NCBI GenBank assembly: GCA_034428935.1
Contig: DAOUHB010000003.1
Location: 1 to 64,000 of the forward strand
Direction of reading: 5' to 3'
Length of the DNA: 64,000 bases
From: JAAYZQ01 sp034428935
GTDB lineage: Bacteria > Chloroflexota > Anaerolineae > JAAYZQ01
Shown here in pieces: positions 1 through 7,678 of this stretch. Position 1 is the first letter of the stretch, and every line of letters starts with the position of its first letter. A program made the translations under genes and the position numbers. The notes under the pieces were generated by a model. The model searched no databases, was not told the DNA's origin, and saw nothing but the letters and a program-made list of their open reading frames with translations.

Positions 1-258
1 CAGGTGAGCCTGGTGGGCGACTTTAACGGCTGGGATGCCCGGGCCACGCCTCTCCAGCGCGAGGGCGAGGATGCCGACTGGCTCGTCGTCGTCGAGCTGA
101 AGGCCGGCTGCCGCCATCGCTTCCGCTATCTCATCGACGGCCAGCAGTGGCTCAACGACTGGTACGCCGACGACCAGGTCCGGAACCCCTACGGCTCCTT
201 CGACTCGGTCCTCGACCTTACCGCCGTCGCCAGGGGGACGGGTGCCGGCCTGCCCTGA
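1..258 (+). CDS. CBM48 / glycogen-binding domain protein (5' end cut by window)
   Basis: The frame is already open at base 1 and ends at TGA 256-258, giving 85 visible residues. The opening residues VSLVGDFNGWD followed by a stretch ending FRYLIDGQQWLNDWYADD match the early-set beta-sandwich of CBM48 (the AMPK/isoamylase glycogen-binding domain), with the conserved FNGW core. The carboxyl end follows the domain directly, so this is a small stand-alone CBM48 protein or the C-terminal end of a longer one; only what lies upstream can tell. Such proteins bind alpha-glucans, but no catalytic domain is visible. No partner gene for glycogen metabolism lies in the window. Confidence 0.75.
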   Translation, partial: QVSLVGDFNGWDARATPLQREGEDADWLVVVELKAGCRHRFRYLIDGQQWLNDWYADDQVRNPYGSFDSVLDLTAVARGTGAGLP

Positions 259-330
259 GTCCTCCCGTCTGGTTCAGGGCAAACGCGCTGCCGCCTCCGA
301 TGCCATGGCCTGCCGTCGGAGGCGTGCCAG

Positions 331-359
331 TTGGTGCCCGGCCCGGCCTGTGGTAAGAT
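331..359 (+). promoter_or_regulatory. sigma70-type promoter of flavodoxin gene
   Basis: TTGGTG at 331-336 and TAAGAT at 354-359 are separated by 17 bp. Transcription would start near 366, about 47 bases before the flavodoxin ATG at 413, which has a GGGGAGGG ribosome site. Confidence 0.55.
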
Positions 360-412
360 GAGGACAGCCCGGGTCCCGCGAGGCCCGGCGGACATCCAGG
401 GGAGGGACGAAC

Positions 413-922
413 ATGAAAGTTCTCGTAGCCTACGCCACCTTTGCCGGCGCCACGGCCGGCGTCGCCGAGGCCATCGGCCAGGAGCTGGCAGCCGGGGAGA
501 GCACGCAGGTGGACGTGCGCCCGGTAAAAGAGGTCGACGGCCTGGCCTCGTACGATGCCGTCGTCGTGGGCAGCGCCATCCGCGCCGGGCAGGTGCATCC
601 CCAGGCCCTCGCCTTTCTGCAGGCCAACGCCGACGCCCTGGCCCGGGTGCCCGTGGCCTATTTCGTCGTCTGCCTGACCATGAAAGAGCCCACCGAGGAG
701 AATCGCTGCACCGTCGTCGCCTATTTGGACGCCGTCCGGGAAAAGGTGCCCACGGTGCAGCCCGTGGACGTGGGCCTCTTTGCCGGGGCCCTGGATCCCA
801 AGAAGCTGCCCCTCGTCGCCCGCGTGATGATGAAGGCCATGAAGGCTCCCGCGGGCGACTACCGCGATTGGGACGCCATCCGCGACTGGGCGCGGTCGCT
901 GCGGGCCAGGCTCGTGGCGTAG
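413..922 (+). CDS. flavodoxin-domain protein (HemG-like, Flavodoxin_5)
   Basis: A 169-residue single-domain flavodoxin. Residues 1-20 carry the first beta strand and an FMN phosphate loop (YATFAGATAGVAE). The VVVGSAIRAGQVHP segment near residues 45-60 is typical of the Flavodoxin_5/HemG group, which includes menaquinone-dependent protoporphyrinogen oxidase. It would bind FMN in the cytoplasm and pass electrons to an unknown partner. No heme-synthesis gene lies nearby, so a specific HemG function is not supported. It stands alone between its own promoter and a strong terminator. A ribosome site GGGGAGGG precedes the ATG. Confidence 0.8.
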   Translation: MKVLVAYATFAGATAGVAEAIGQELAAGESTQVDVRPVKEVDGLASYDAVVVGSAIRAGQVHPQALAFLQANADALARVPVAYFVVCLTMKEPTEENRCTVVAYLDAVREKVPTVQPVDVGLFAGALDPKKLPLVARVMMKAMKAPAGDYRDWDAIRDWARSLRARLVA

Positions 923-965
923 GTCACCGGCTCAAGAGACCGGAATCGAAAATCCGGTGTGGGGA

Positions 966-1000
966 GGCGCCAGGGTTTTCGCCCTGGCGCCCTTTGTGTT
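966..1000 (+). terminator. intrinsic terminator after flavodoxin gene
   Basis: A perfect 10-bp stem (966-975 with 982-991) closes a TTTTCG loop and is followed by a T-rich run (CTTTGTGTTTT). It lies 44 bases past the flavodoxin stop, between convergent genes. Confidence 0.85.
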
Positions 1001-1009
1001 TTCGGCGGG

Positions 1010-1729
1010 TTAGCGGGCCTGCCTTCTGTGCCAGATGGCCCACGCGAGGATGAGCGCCAGGAGCGCGACCAGGGCCGCGGCGATGACCGGCCAGTTGGTG
1101 CTCGCGGGGTGGGGCGGCGGCAGATCCAGGGCTGTGGGCTGAGGGAGTGCGGGCGCCTCTCCCCGGGCGGCCGCCGCCACGGGCACCTGGGCCGCGTTCT
1201 CGGGCCCCAACTCTTCCACGCCGGTCTCGATGCCGTTGGCCCGCAGGATATGGGCCGTCACCTGCCAGTACTCTTCCTCGGTCTGGGCACCCGGGTCTTG
1301 CCACGGCATACGCTCGCTGATGTAGGCGTGCAGGCTGGCCGCGGTCTCGTAGCGGGCCATGACGCTCTCGCCCACCACCGGCGGCACGTAGCGCACCAGC
1401 TCAAAGCCGTGCTCGGGATGGTTGGCGCCGTGGCACTTGGGCTGCCAGCAGTTCTGGTCGCCCTCCGCCCACGCCGAGCGCCACTCGTCGGTCAGCCCCT
1501 GGCCCCGGTCGCCGTGACACGACATGCAGACCAGGTAATAGACCATGGCTCCCAGGTCCGCCTGACCTGGCTCGGCAGGCATCTCTGGGGCCGCCAGCCG
1601 GTCCTCGGTCGGAGTGGGCATTTCCTGGGCCAGCGCCGGCGGCGCCACGAGCAGGATAAGCAGCAGCCCCAGGCAGGCTGCCTGCCAGAGCCGGCTCCTG
1701 CCGCCATCACCCTTGGTCGTTGCTTTCAT
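1010..1729 (-). CDS. secreted membrane-anchored c-type cytochrome
   Basis: 239 residues. A signal peptide spans residues 1-34 (hydrophobic core, PALA then Q). A class-I heme site CMSCH lies at 68-72, and a second Cys-His pair CWQPKCH at 94-100 has the CX4CH spacing. A linker rich in Pro and Ala leads to a C-terminal transmembrane helix (about 215-233) ending in basic residues. It should sit outside the membrane and carry electrons; the redox partner is not in the window. The ATG at 1729 was chosen over an earlier in-frame codon at 1813 because the promoter at 1795-1823 lies inside that extension, and GGCGAGG precedes this ATG. Confidence 0.8.
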   Translation of the reverse strand: MKATTKGDGGRSRLWQAACLGLLLILLVAPPALAQEMPTPTEDRLAAPEMPAEPGQADLGAMVYYLVCMSCHGDRGQGLTDEWRSAWAEGDQNCWQPKCHGANHPEHGFELVRYVPPVVGESVMARYETAASLHAYISERMPWQDPGAQTEEEYWQVTAHILRANGIETGVEELGPENAAQVPVAAAARGEAPALPQPTALDLPPPHPASTNWPVIAAALVALLALILAWAIWHRRQAR

Positions 1730-1794
1730 GCGTGCCTCGCCTTTCCGTAGCCCGCGCCAGGTGTGGGAGCGCGGCCCTGCCTTGCGTCCTCCGG

Positions 1795-1823
1795 AGTATA
1801 ACACCGAGCGCATCCCCTGTCAA
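1795..1823 (-). promoter_or_regulatory. promoter of cytochrome c gene
   Basis: On the minus strand TTGACA (1823-1818), a 17-bp spacer and TATACT (1800-1795) form a near-consensus sigma70 promoter. Transcription should start near 1788, about 59 bases ahead of the ATG at 1729. Confidence 0.8.
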
Positions 1824-1893
1824 AGAGCCGACCTCTTCACCGGCGCGATCCGGCCCGCCTGCGCTTGGGCCGCACACCGTCCTGCGTCGCGCC

Positions 1894-2125
1894 GTCCCGA
1901 CACTTGCGCCTGCGCGCAGTGCAGGTGTGCTCCGGCGTCGGGAGGTGCAGGGGGCACAGGCGTTGGGTCCTCCTCCCGACACCGTCCGCCGTTCCCGACG
2001 CTCCCCCTTCGGGGCCACACCTGCACTGCGCGCACACTTGCCCGCGCTTGTCCCCCTGGCGCTGCCCCGGGCAAGTGTGCGCGACAGCGTCAGGAGGCAG
2101 CGCCAGGGGGCGCAAGTGTCGGGAC
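1894..2125. repeat. nested inverted-repeat island
   Basis: Four perfect inverted-repeat pairs are packed into 232 bp: 1894-1910 with 2109-2125 (17 bp), 1911-1929 with 2016-2034 (19 bp), 2030-2044 with 2068-2082 (15 bp), and 2052-2066 with 2096-2110 (15 bp). The first two pairs abut on the left side. No open reading frame here resembles a protein. The arrangement could fold as RNA or cruciform DNA, or be a mosaic of a dispersed repeat. No transposase is present. Confidence 0.8.
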
Positions 2126-2149
2126 AGTGCGGGACAGGTGCCTGCGAGG

Positions 2150-2206
2150 GGAGGGGAGCCTCACACTCCCCCCTTCCCGTGTCGGGAAGGGGGATCGGGG
2201 GGATAG
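2150..2206. repeat. G/C-tract dispersed repeat, copy A (upstream of GNAT promoter)
   Basis: A C-rich then G-rich inverted segment (CCCCCCTTCCC, five bases, GGGAAGGGGG) followed by GATCGGGGGGATAGG. It resembles the segment at 40824-40870, and both end a few bases before a TTGCC-type -35 box. Confidence 0.55.
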
Positions 2207-2211
2207 GTGAC

Positions 2212-2240
2212 TTGCCATCCCGCTCCGCTTGTAGTACACT
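2212..2240 (+). promoter_or_regulatory. promoter of GNAT gene
   Basis: TTGCCA (2212-2217), 17 bp, TACACT (2235-2240). Expected transcription start near 2247, only about 14 bases before the GTG start at 2261. This rules out the earlier in-frame GTG at 2207. Confidence 0.65.
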
Positions 2241-2260
2241 ACGCCGCGGGAGATCCGCCT

Positions 2261-3325
2261 GTGGGCAAGAGCTTTACCCTGCGTCCACTGCGGCCCGACG
2301 ATGGACCGGCCGTGGAGGCCCTGGAAAAGCAGACGCCCGATACCGGCCTTGTAGGGTTTTACACCCGGTACCACCACGACGCCTATGCCACCCGCCTGGC
2401 CCTGCAGCCTACCGTCGTGGGCGTGGTGGCAGAGGTTCCGGGGCACGATGGGCTGGCAGGCATGGGGGTCATGACCACGGGGCAGTGCATGGTGGATGAT
2501 CGTGTCGTGCCCTATGCCTACCTCACCGGCCTCAGCGTCCACCCCGACCTGCGCCGCAGAGGCATTGGCAGCGCCATAGCGGCCTGGCGCCTGGAGACCG
2601 CTCGCTCGCTCCTGGGTGATGATGTCGTCGTCTTTGCCGGCATCCAGGGGGGCAACACCGCCTCGCTGCGGACGGCGGCCACGTGGATGAGCCAGCGCCT
2701 GGACGGCCGCCTGAGGGTGGCCGTGAGCCCGGTGCGCTCCCGCCCACCCCGGCGGGCGGAGGGCTTTGACGTGCGCCTTGCCCTGGCCCAGGACCTGGAG
2801 GAAGTGGCCCGCCGGCAGAACGAATTCTATGCCGGTTTTGACCTCTACCCGCGCAAATCGGCCTCGGATCTCCAGGAATGGCTGGCGCGGCGGCCCTTTG
2901 GCCAGCCCATCAATCGCTACTACCTGGCCACCAACCAGCAAGGTGCCCTCCTGGCCGGCGTGGGCATCACCCTGGAGGGGATGCTCATTACCAACCAGGT
3001 GGTGCGCCTGCCACGGATCCTGCGCCTGGCCAACGCGCTCCTCCGCCTGCTGCCGCCCGACGGGCAGGTCCGGCGGGCGAACGGCCACTGGCCCTGGTTC
3101 CTGGCCGGTCAGGAGTGGGCCGCGGCCCACTTATGGCGGTCGGTGCTCTGGCTCGTGCGCCGGCAAGCCACCCTGGCCATGCTCTTTTTCGACCGCCTCG
3201 GTCCCGTGGCACGTGCCATCTCCACGCCCTGGTACCTGCCCCAGGGCGGCGGCACGCTGGCAGTCTGCAGCCCCGAGCCCCTGAACCCCGAGCGCCCTCT
3301 CTACATAAACAACATGTTCGAGTAA
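2261..3325 (+). CDS. GNAT-family N-acetyltransferase, long form
   Basis: 354 residues from GTG 2261, preceded by GGGAG eight bases upstream. The N-terminal half holds the acetyl-CoA binding signature (LSVHPDLRRRGIGSAI, with the R/Q-x-x-G-x-G/A pattern) and the following NTASLRTAATWM helix. The C-terminal half, about residues 165-354, resembles a second, degenerate GNAT-like fold without a clear acetyl-CoA loop. The long tandem form is found for several acetyltransferases of unknown substrate. It is a single-gene unit with its own promoter and converges on the CaiB-type gene. Confidence 0.7.
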   Translation: MGKSFTLRPLRPDDGPAVEALEKQTPDTGLVGFYTRYHHDAYATRLALQPTVVGVVAEVPGHDGLAGMGVMTTGQCMVDDRVVPYAYLTGLSVHPDLRRRGIGSAIAAWRLETARSLLGDDVVVFAGIQGGNTASLRTAATWMSQRLDGRLRVAVSPVRSRPPRRAEGFDVRLALAQDLEEVARRQNEFYAGFDLYPRKSASDLQEWLARRPFGQPINRYYLATNQQGALLAGVGITLEGMLITNQVVRLPRILRLANALLRLLPPDGQVRRANGHWPWFLAGQEWAAAHLWRSVLWLVRRQATLAMLFFDRLGPVARAISTPWYLPQGGGTLAVCSPEPLNPERPLYINNMFE

Positions 3326-3334
3326 GCTCCCACC

Positions 3335-3367
3335 GGTGCGTTGCAACTGCCGCGGCTGCAATGCACC
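3335..3367. terminator. stem-loop between convergent genes
   Basis: An 11-bp stem (3335-3345 with 3357-3367, one G-T pair) lies between the GNAT and CaiB-type stop codons. No clear T-tract follows on either strand, so terminator function is a guess. Confidence 0.4.
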
Positions 3368-3379
3368 TGGGCTCGAGTC

Positions 3380-4513
3380 CTAGACGATCCCCGCAGTCCG
3401 CAGGCGCACCACGTCGCCCTCGTCGTAGCCCAGCTCGGCCAGGATCCCTGCGGTATGGTGGCCCAGGGACGGCGCCGCTAGCCCGCCCGGTCCCCGCACG
3501 CCCGGCGACAGGCGGACGGGCGATCCCGGCAGGTCGCCGGCGAGCATGCCCAGGGCCTGGACCGGAGCGGAGGCCAGCGCTTCGCCAAGGGCGAGGACCG
3601 GCTCGCAGCAGGCATCCACCCCGGCCAGGGTCTCGACCCACTCCTGGCGGGTCCGCGTGCGGAACAAGGCGCATAGGGCGTCGTAGGCCGGCTCGCCTGC
3701 CACGGCGGGTGCCATTCCCTGGTCGGCCAGGTCCATGCGTCCCACGGCGCCACAAAAGGCCTGCCAAAACTCGGGCTCCAGGGCCGCCAGGCTCATATAG
3801 CCGCCGTCGGCGGTTTGGTACAGGTTGTAGCTCACTCGGCCGCCCGTCAGGTCGCCCGTACCCCGGGCCACCGGCTCGCCGGCCAGCAGGCGGGTGACGT
3901 CCAGGCGCAGGCAGGCCAGGCTGCTGCCCAGTAGCGAGGCCTCCACCCGCTGCCCGAGGCCCGTCTGCTCCCGGGCCAGCAGGGCGCCCAGGATGCCGAT
4001 GGCTGCCCACAGGGCGCCGGTGACGTCGGCCATTTGCGCCCCGGGGATGGCAGGCGGGCCTCCGGCCGGGCCGGACAGGTCCAGCAGGCCCGCCAGCCCG
4101 ATAAAGTTCAGATCGTGCCCGGCCCGCGCGCGATAGGGGCCGGCCGGGCCGTAGCCGGTCAGCGAGCAGTAGATCAGGCCCTCGTTGGCCCGGGCCAGGG
4201 CGTCGTAGCCCAGACCCAGGCGCTCCATCACCCCCGGCCGGAAGCTCTCCAGCAGAACGTCGGCGCCCTCGGCCAGGCGTAGCAGGATCGACCGCCCTTC
4301 CTCGGCCTTCAGGTTCAGCGTCAGGCTCTTCTTGCCGCGGTTGAGCGTGCGAAAGATCAGGCCCTCGCCGGTCTCCGGGTCGAGGGGCGGGACGGCGCGC
4401 ACCCAGTCGCCGCCGCCAGGGCGCTCGACCTTGATCACCTCGGCCCCCAGGTCCGCCAGGATGGCGCCGCAGTATGGGCCGGGAAAGAGGAGCGACAGGT
4501 CCAGGACGCGCAC
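3380..4513 (-). CDS. CaiB/BaiF CoA-transferase family protein, AMACR-like
   Basis: 377 residues from a GTG with AAGGAG upstream, close to the usual family length of about 360-400. The N-terminus (VLDLSLLFPGPYCGAILADLGAEVIKVE, quoted in part as LFPGPYCGAILADLGAEV) is the standard class III CoA-transferase Rossmann start. Residues H133/D134 (AGHDLNF), D163 (MADVTGAL) and E246 (LAALEPEF) line up with the His, Asp and Glu used by alpha-methylacyl-CoA racemase, so epimerisation of a 2-methylacyl-CoA is as likely as CoA transfer. It is the last gene of the minus-strand acyl-CoA operon, one base from the thiolase stop, which suggests work on the same acyl-CoA. Confidence 0.85.
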   Translation of the reverse strand: MRVLDLSLLFPGPYCGAILADLGAEVIKVERPGGGDWVRAVPPLDPETGEGLIFRTLNRGKKSLTLNLKAEEGRSILLRLAEGADVLLESFRPGVMERLGLGYDALARANEGLIYCSLTGYGPAGPYRARAGHDLNFIGLAGLLDLSGPAGGPPAIPGAQMADVTGALWAAIGILGALLAREQTGLGQRVEASLLGSSLACLRLDVTRLLAGEPVARGTGDLTGGRVSYNLYQTADGGYMSLAALEPEFWQAFCGAVGRMDLADQGMAPAVAGEPAYDALCALFRTRTRQEWVETLAGVDACCEPVLALGEALASAPVQALGMLAGDLPGSPVRLSPGVRGPGGLAAPSLGHHTAGILAELGYDEGDVVRLRTAGIV

Positions 4514-4514
4514 C

Positions 4515-5726
4515 TCAGGCTCCTTCGTAGCGCCCGACGATGGTCACGCTGCTGATGTTCATGTGGGGCATGCCGCCCAGATTGTGGGTCAGGCCGTAGC
4601 GCAGATCCTGGCGCTGGCGCTGCCCGGCCCGGCCGTGAAACTGAAGATAGAGCTCATACAGCATGCGCAGCCCCGAGGCGCCGATGGGATGGCCGAAGCA
4701 CTTGAGCCCGCCGTCGGGCTGGCAGGGCAAGGGGCCGTCGATGTTGAAAAACCCGTCGAGGATGTCGCGCACTGCTCCGCCCCGCTCCGAGATGTGCAGG
4801 TCCTCCATGGTCACCAGCTCGGTGATGGAGAAGCAGTCGTGCACCTCCATGAGGCTGATCTCGCGCCGCGGGTCGGTGATGCCGGCCTCCCGGTAGGCCA
4901 CAGCGCTGCACTTGCTGGTGGTCAAGAAGTGGTCGCCCTCCCAGGCGTTGTAGCCCATCTCCTCGCCGCTGGACAGGGCCAGTTGCAAGGCCTTCACCGC
5001 CACCGTGTCTGATTTGCCCAGCCCGCGGGCCACGTCGGGCGTGGTGACGATGGCGCACGCCGCCCCGTCGCTCACGCCGCAGCAGTCGAACAGCCCCAGG
5101 GGATGGGCGACGATGGGCGCGGACATAACCTGGTCGATGGTCACCGCCTTGCGCAGGTGCGCCTTGGGGTTGAGGACGGCGTTGGCGTGGCTCTTGACCG
5201 ACACCTGGGCCATGGCTCGCTTCAGATCCGTCTCGGCGATGCCGTGCCTGGCGGCATAGGCCGTGGCCAGTTGGGCAAAGGCACCCGGGGCGGTGATGTT
5301 GGGCATCCACTGCCAGCCGAGGGCGCCGGCCATGGAGCCCCAGTTGGGCAGCCCACCAAAGCCAATGTCCTTGAGCTTCTCGACCCCCATGGCCAGGGCA
5401 ACGTCGTAGGCCCCCGAGGCCACGGCGTAACAGGCGCCGCGAAAGGCTTCCGTTCCCGTGGCGCAAAAGTTCTCTACCCGGGTGACCGGGATCAGGGGCA
5501 GCCGCAGCGTCAGCGATAGGGGCAGGGCGCTCTTGCCCACGTTCACCTCTTCCATGCAGCTCCCGAACCAGGCCGCCTGGATCTCTCCGCGGTCGATGCC
5601 CGCGTCCGCGATGGCTTCTTCAAAAGCCTCGACCATCAGTTCCTCGGCGCCGGACTCCCAGCGCTCGCCAAAGCGCGTGCAGCCCATGCCGACGATCACC
5701 ACCTTGTCTCGGATTCCGGTAGCCAT
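4515..5726 (-). CDS. SCP2-type thiolase (acetyl-CoA acetyltransferase family)
   Basis: 403 residues. The ATG at 5726 follows GGAGGGGGCC; the longer open frame upstream overlaps the preceding gene and is not used. The nucleophile is C88 (VENFCATGTEA). HDCF follows at 296-299, and CFGHPIGASG at 343-352 carries the second Cys/His. This is the lipid-transfer-type thiolase group, whose members act on bulky substrates such as steroid side chains and usually need a separate DUF35 OB-fold partner. That partner is encoded by the adjacent fusion, 23 bases upstream. Thiolytic or retro-aldol cleavage of a branched acyl-CoA is inferred; the substrate is unknown. Confidence 0.88.
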   Translation of the reverse strand: MATGIRDKVVIVGMGCTRFGERWESGAEELMVEAFEEAIADAGIDRGEIQAAWFGSCMEEVNVGKSALPLSLTLRLPLIPVTRVENFCATGTEAFRGACYAVASGAYDVALAMGVEKLKDIGFGGLPNWGSMAGALGWQWMPNITAPGAFAQLATAYAARHGIAETDLKRAMAQVSVKSHANAVLNPKAHLRKAVTIDQVMSAPIVAHPLGLFDCCGVSDGAACAIVTTPDVARGLGKSDTVAVKALQLALSSGEEMGYNAWEGDHFLTTSKCSAVAYREAGITDPRREISLMEVHDCFSITELVTMEDLHISERGGAVRDILDGFFNIDGPLPCQPDGGLKCFGHPIGASGLRMLYELYLQFHGRAGQRQRQDLRYGLTHNLGGMPHMNISSVTIVGRYEGA

Positions 5727-5749
5727 GGCCCCCTCCTGTGCGCTTGCAG

Positions 5750-7594
5750 CTAGCGCAGCTTGAACAGCTTTTCCACGAGCTGCGATTTCAGCATGTCCCC
5801 TTCGATCTTGAGCCGGCCGCTGGTGAAGGCCTGCATGGCCGGCAGTTGCCCGGAGGCAAACTGCAAGAAGTCGCCGGCCGTCATCTTGAGCGTCGTGGTC
5901 GGCCGGGGATGCTGCCCCTGCTCCACGACGCACGCCCCATCCTTCACGGCGGCAAACCACTCCCCGCCACCCTCGCCCGACAGGCTGAACTGGAAGACGG
6001 CATCCACCCCGGCCGCGGCCCCCGGCTGGAAGCAGCCGGGCAGGGCCTGGAAAAAGGCCGCGGCGGTGGACACCCCCGTCGCTTCGGGCTGTCCCGCGTC
6101 CCGGATCTCGGCGGCGCGGCCCGCGCGCTCTTGCTCGCGGGCCTCGTATTCTCGCACAAGGGGCACGGCCTTCCAGAAATAACCGATGATGCCCCGCTCC
6201 CGGTCGACGTGGTGCCGCCGAAAAACCATCCGCGCCGGCATGCCGACCTTGACGTCCGCCAGCTCGCAGTCGGTGAAATCGGCCATGAGGCGGCCGCCGT
6301 CCTCGAACTGCACCATGCCATAGATGGCCGGCGGGTTGGGGCTGACGGCCAGCATGTCGCCGGTAAAGCTCTTGATCACGGCGGGCCTGTCGGCGAACTC
6401 GTAATCCTCCTGCGTGTGCGAGGCGCCGCATTCGGGGTTGACACAGATGTCGGCCTTGGGGAACTGGGGCGTGCCGCAGGCGGTACAGCGGCCGCCCACC
6501 AGCCCCAGGATCATCTTGCGGCTGCGCCACAATGTTGTCAGGGAGGTCTGGTAGGTGCCCTCGGCGCGTATGCCGGCCTCGGTCTCGATCAGGTCTCTGA
6601 ACTTCAGGAATTTCATGTACTGGTTGACGGTCTGCTTGTCGGCCAGGGAGCCCTGGACGCCCTTTTTGGCCGGCAGGTTTCGGATGCCCTCGGTCACGCG
6701 GAAGCAGAGGGCGTCGCAGCCCTGCCCAAAGCCGGCCACCACCAGGCGCTGGCCCGGCTCCGCGTCCTGCAAGGCATGGGCCAGCATGACCAGGGGATGG
6801 GCCGCCCCCGTCTCGCCGCAGATCTCGTGGAGGTTGCCCGCGATCTTGTCCGGCCTGGCGCCGATGGCCCGCCCGATGCCGGCGTGCTCCCGGGCGAAAA
6901 AGCAGGGATAGATCACGCGGTCCACATCGTCGATGGCCAGCCCCAGTTTATCCAACAGGCCCTTGATGGCCTCGGGGATGATCTGCGAGTAGCCCTCATC
7001 CCGGATCCAGCGCTCTTCCCAGGTATAGTCGAATTGCTGCCCCGTGGCGCGATAGTGGCTGACGAAATCGCGGGTCAGCGAGTGGGCCCCTTCGAACTCG
7101 GCAATGACCTCGTCGTCGCCGACGAGGAGCGAGGCCGCGCCGTCGCCAAACCACATCTCGTAAAACGAGCCGGAACGGGTCTCGCGCCTGTCGGCGGCCG
7201 TCACCAGCGACCATCTGCCAGAGCGCGCCCCGTCCAGGGCGGCTATCAGGGCGCTGGTCCCGGCCTTGAGGGACGAGCTGACGTCGGCGGCGACGATCTC
7301 GTCGCGCAGGTTGAGCGCCGTAGCCACGATGCCGGCATTGAGCCGGTCGGCAAAGGGCAGCGTCGTGGACGCCACGTAGAGCGCCTCCACCCGTGCCTTG
7401 TCCTGTCCGGCCAGGCAGTCGCGGGCGGCCGCCACGGCCATGGTCACGCTGTCTTCGTCCCAGTTGCACATGGCCCGCTCGCCCTGGGCGAACATGGCCA
7501 CAGCCGGCGCGAACCAGCCCACTTGCTGGTAGATGCTCATGCGGTCCATGCGCAGCCGTGGAATGTAACCCCCGTAGGAAACGATGCCGATCAT
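5750..7594 (-). CDS. HMG-CoA-synthase-like / DUF35 OB-fold / SCP2 three-domain fusion
   Basis: 614 residues. The second of two close ATGs (7594) was chosen because the GGGGGAGG site is then six bases away. Residues 1-340 are a thiolase-fold domain of the archaeal HMG-CoA synthase type. At the usual nucleophile position the sequence reads SSSLKAGTSAL, with Leu109 where the family has Cys before KAGT; the region near 229-238 (IYPCFFAREH) lacks the usual catalytic His. Residues 365-480 are a DUF35 rubredoxin-like zinc ribbon (C370, C373, C384, C389) plus OB fold. Residues 505-614 are an SCP2 sterol-carrier domain. In archaea a thiolase, HMG-CoA synthase and DUF35 protein form one complex, so this fusion probably scaffolds the neighbouring thiolase and channels substrate. 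Own catalysis is doubtful. Confidence 0.85.
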   Translation of the reverse strand: MIGIVSYGGYIPRLRMDRMSIYQQVGWFAPAVAMFAQGERAMCNWDEDSVTMAVAAARDCLAGQDKARVEALYVASTTLPFADRLNAGIVATALNLRDEIVAADVSSSLKAGTSALIAALDGARSGRWSLVTAADRRETRSGSFYEMWFGDGAASLLVGDDEVIAEFEGAHSLTRDFVSHYRATGQQFDYTWEERWIRDEGYSQIIPEAIKGLLDKLGLAIDDVDRVIYPCFFAREHAGIGRAIGARPDKIAGNLHEICGETGAAHPLVMLAHALQDAEPGQRLVVAGFGQGCDALCFRVTEGIRNLPAKKGVQGSLADKQTVNQYMKFLKFRDLIETEAGIRAEGTYQTSLTTLWRSRKMILGLVGGRCTACGTPQFPKADICVNPECGASHTQEDYEFADRPAVIKSFTGDMLAVSPNPPAIYGMVQFEDGGRLMADFTDCELADVKVGMPARMVFRRHHVDRERGIIGYFWKAVPLVREYEAREQERAGRAAEIRDAGQPEATGVSTAAAFFQALPGCFQPGAAAGVDAVFQFSLSGEGGGEWFAAVKDGACVVEQGQHPRPTTTLKMTAGDFLQFASGQLPAMQAFTSGRLKIEGDMLKSQLVEKLFKLR

Positions 7595-7678
7595 GTCCAT
7601 CCTCCCCCTCGTGATGCACATGCGCGCACAATCCGGGCGGATTGTGGCACGTCCTTGCCGCTTGCCAGGTTGCAGTTC

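Noticed and set aside
1894..2206. CRISPR array or insertion sequence
   Set aside because: Repeats are inverted and of unequal length, no regular spacers exist, and no transposase or cas gene is near.
4515..6530. Long N-terminal extension of the thiolase frame
   Set aside because: It overlaps the fusion gene out of frame, is Arg/Pro/Gly rich, and the ATG at 5726 has a strong ribosome site.
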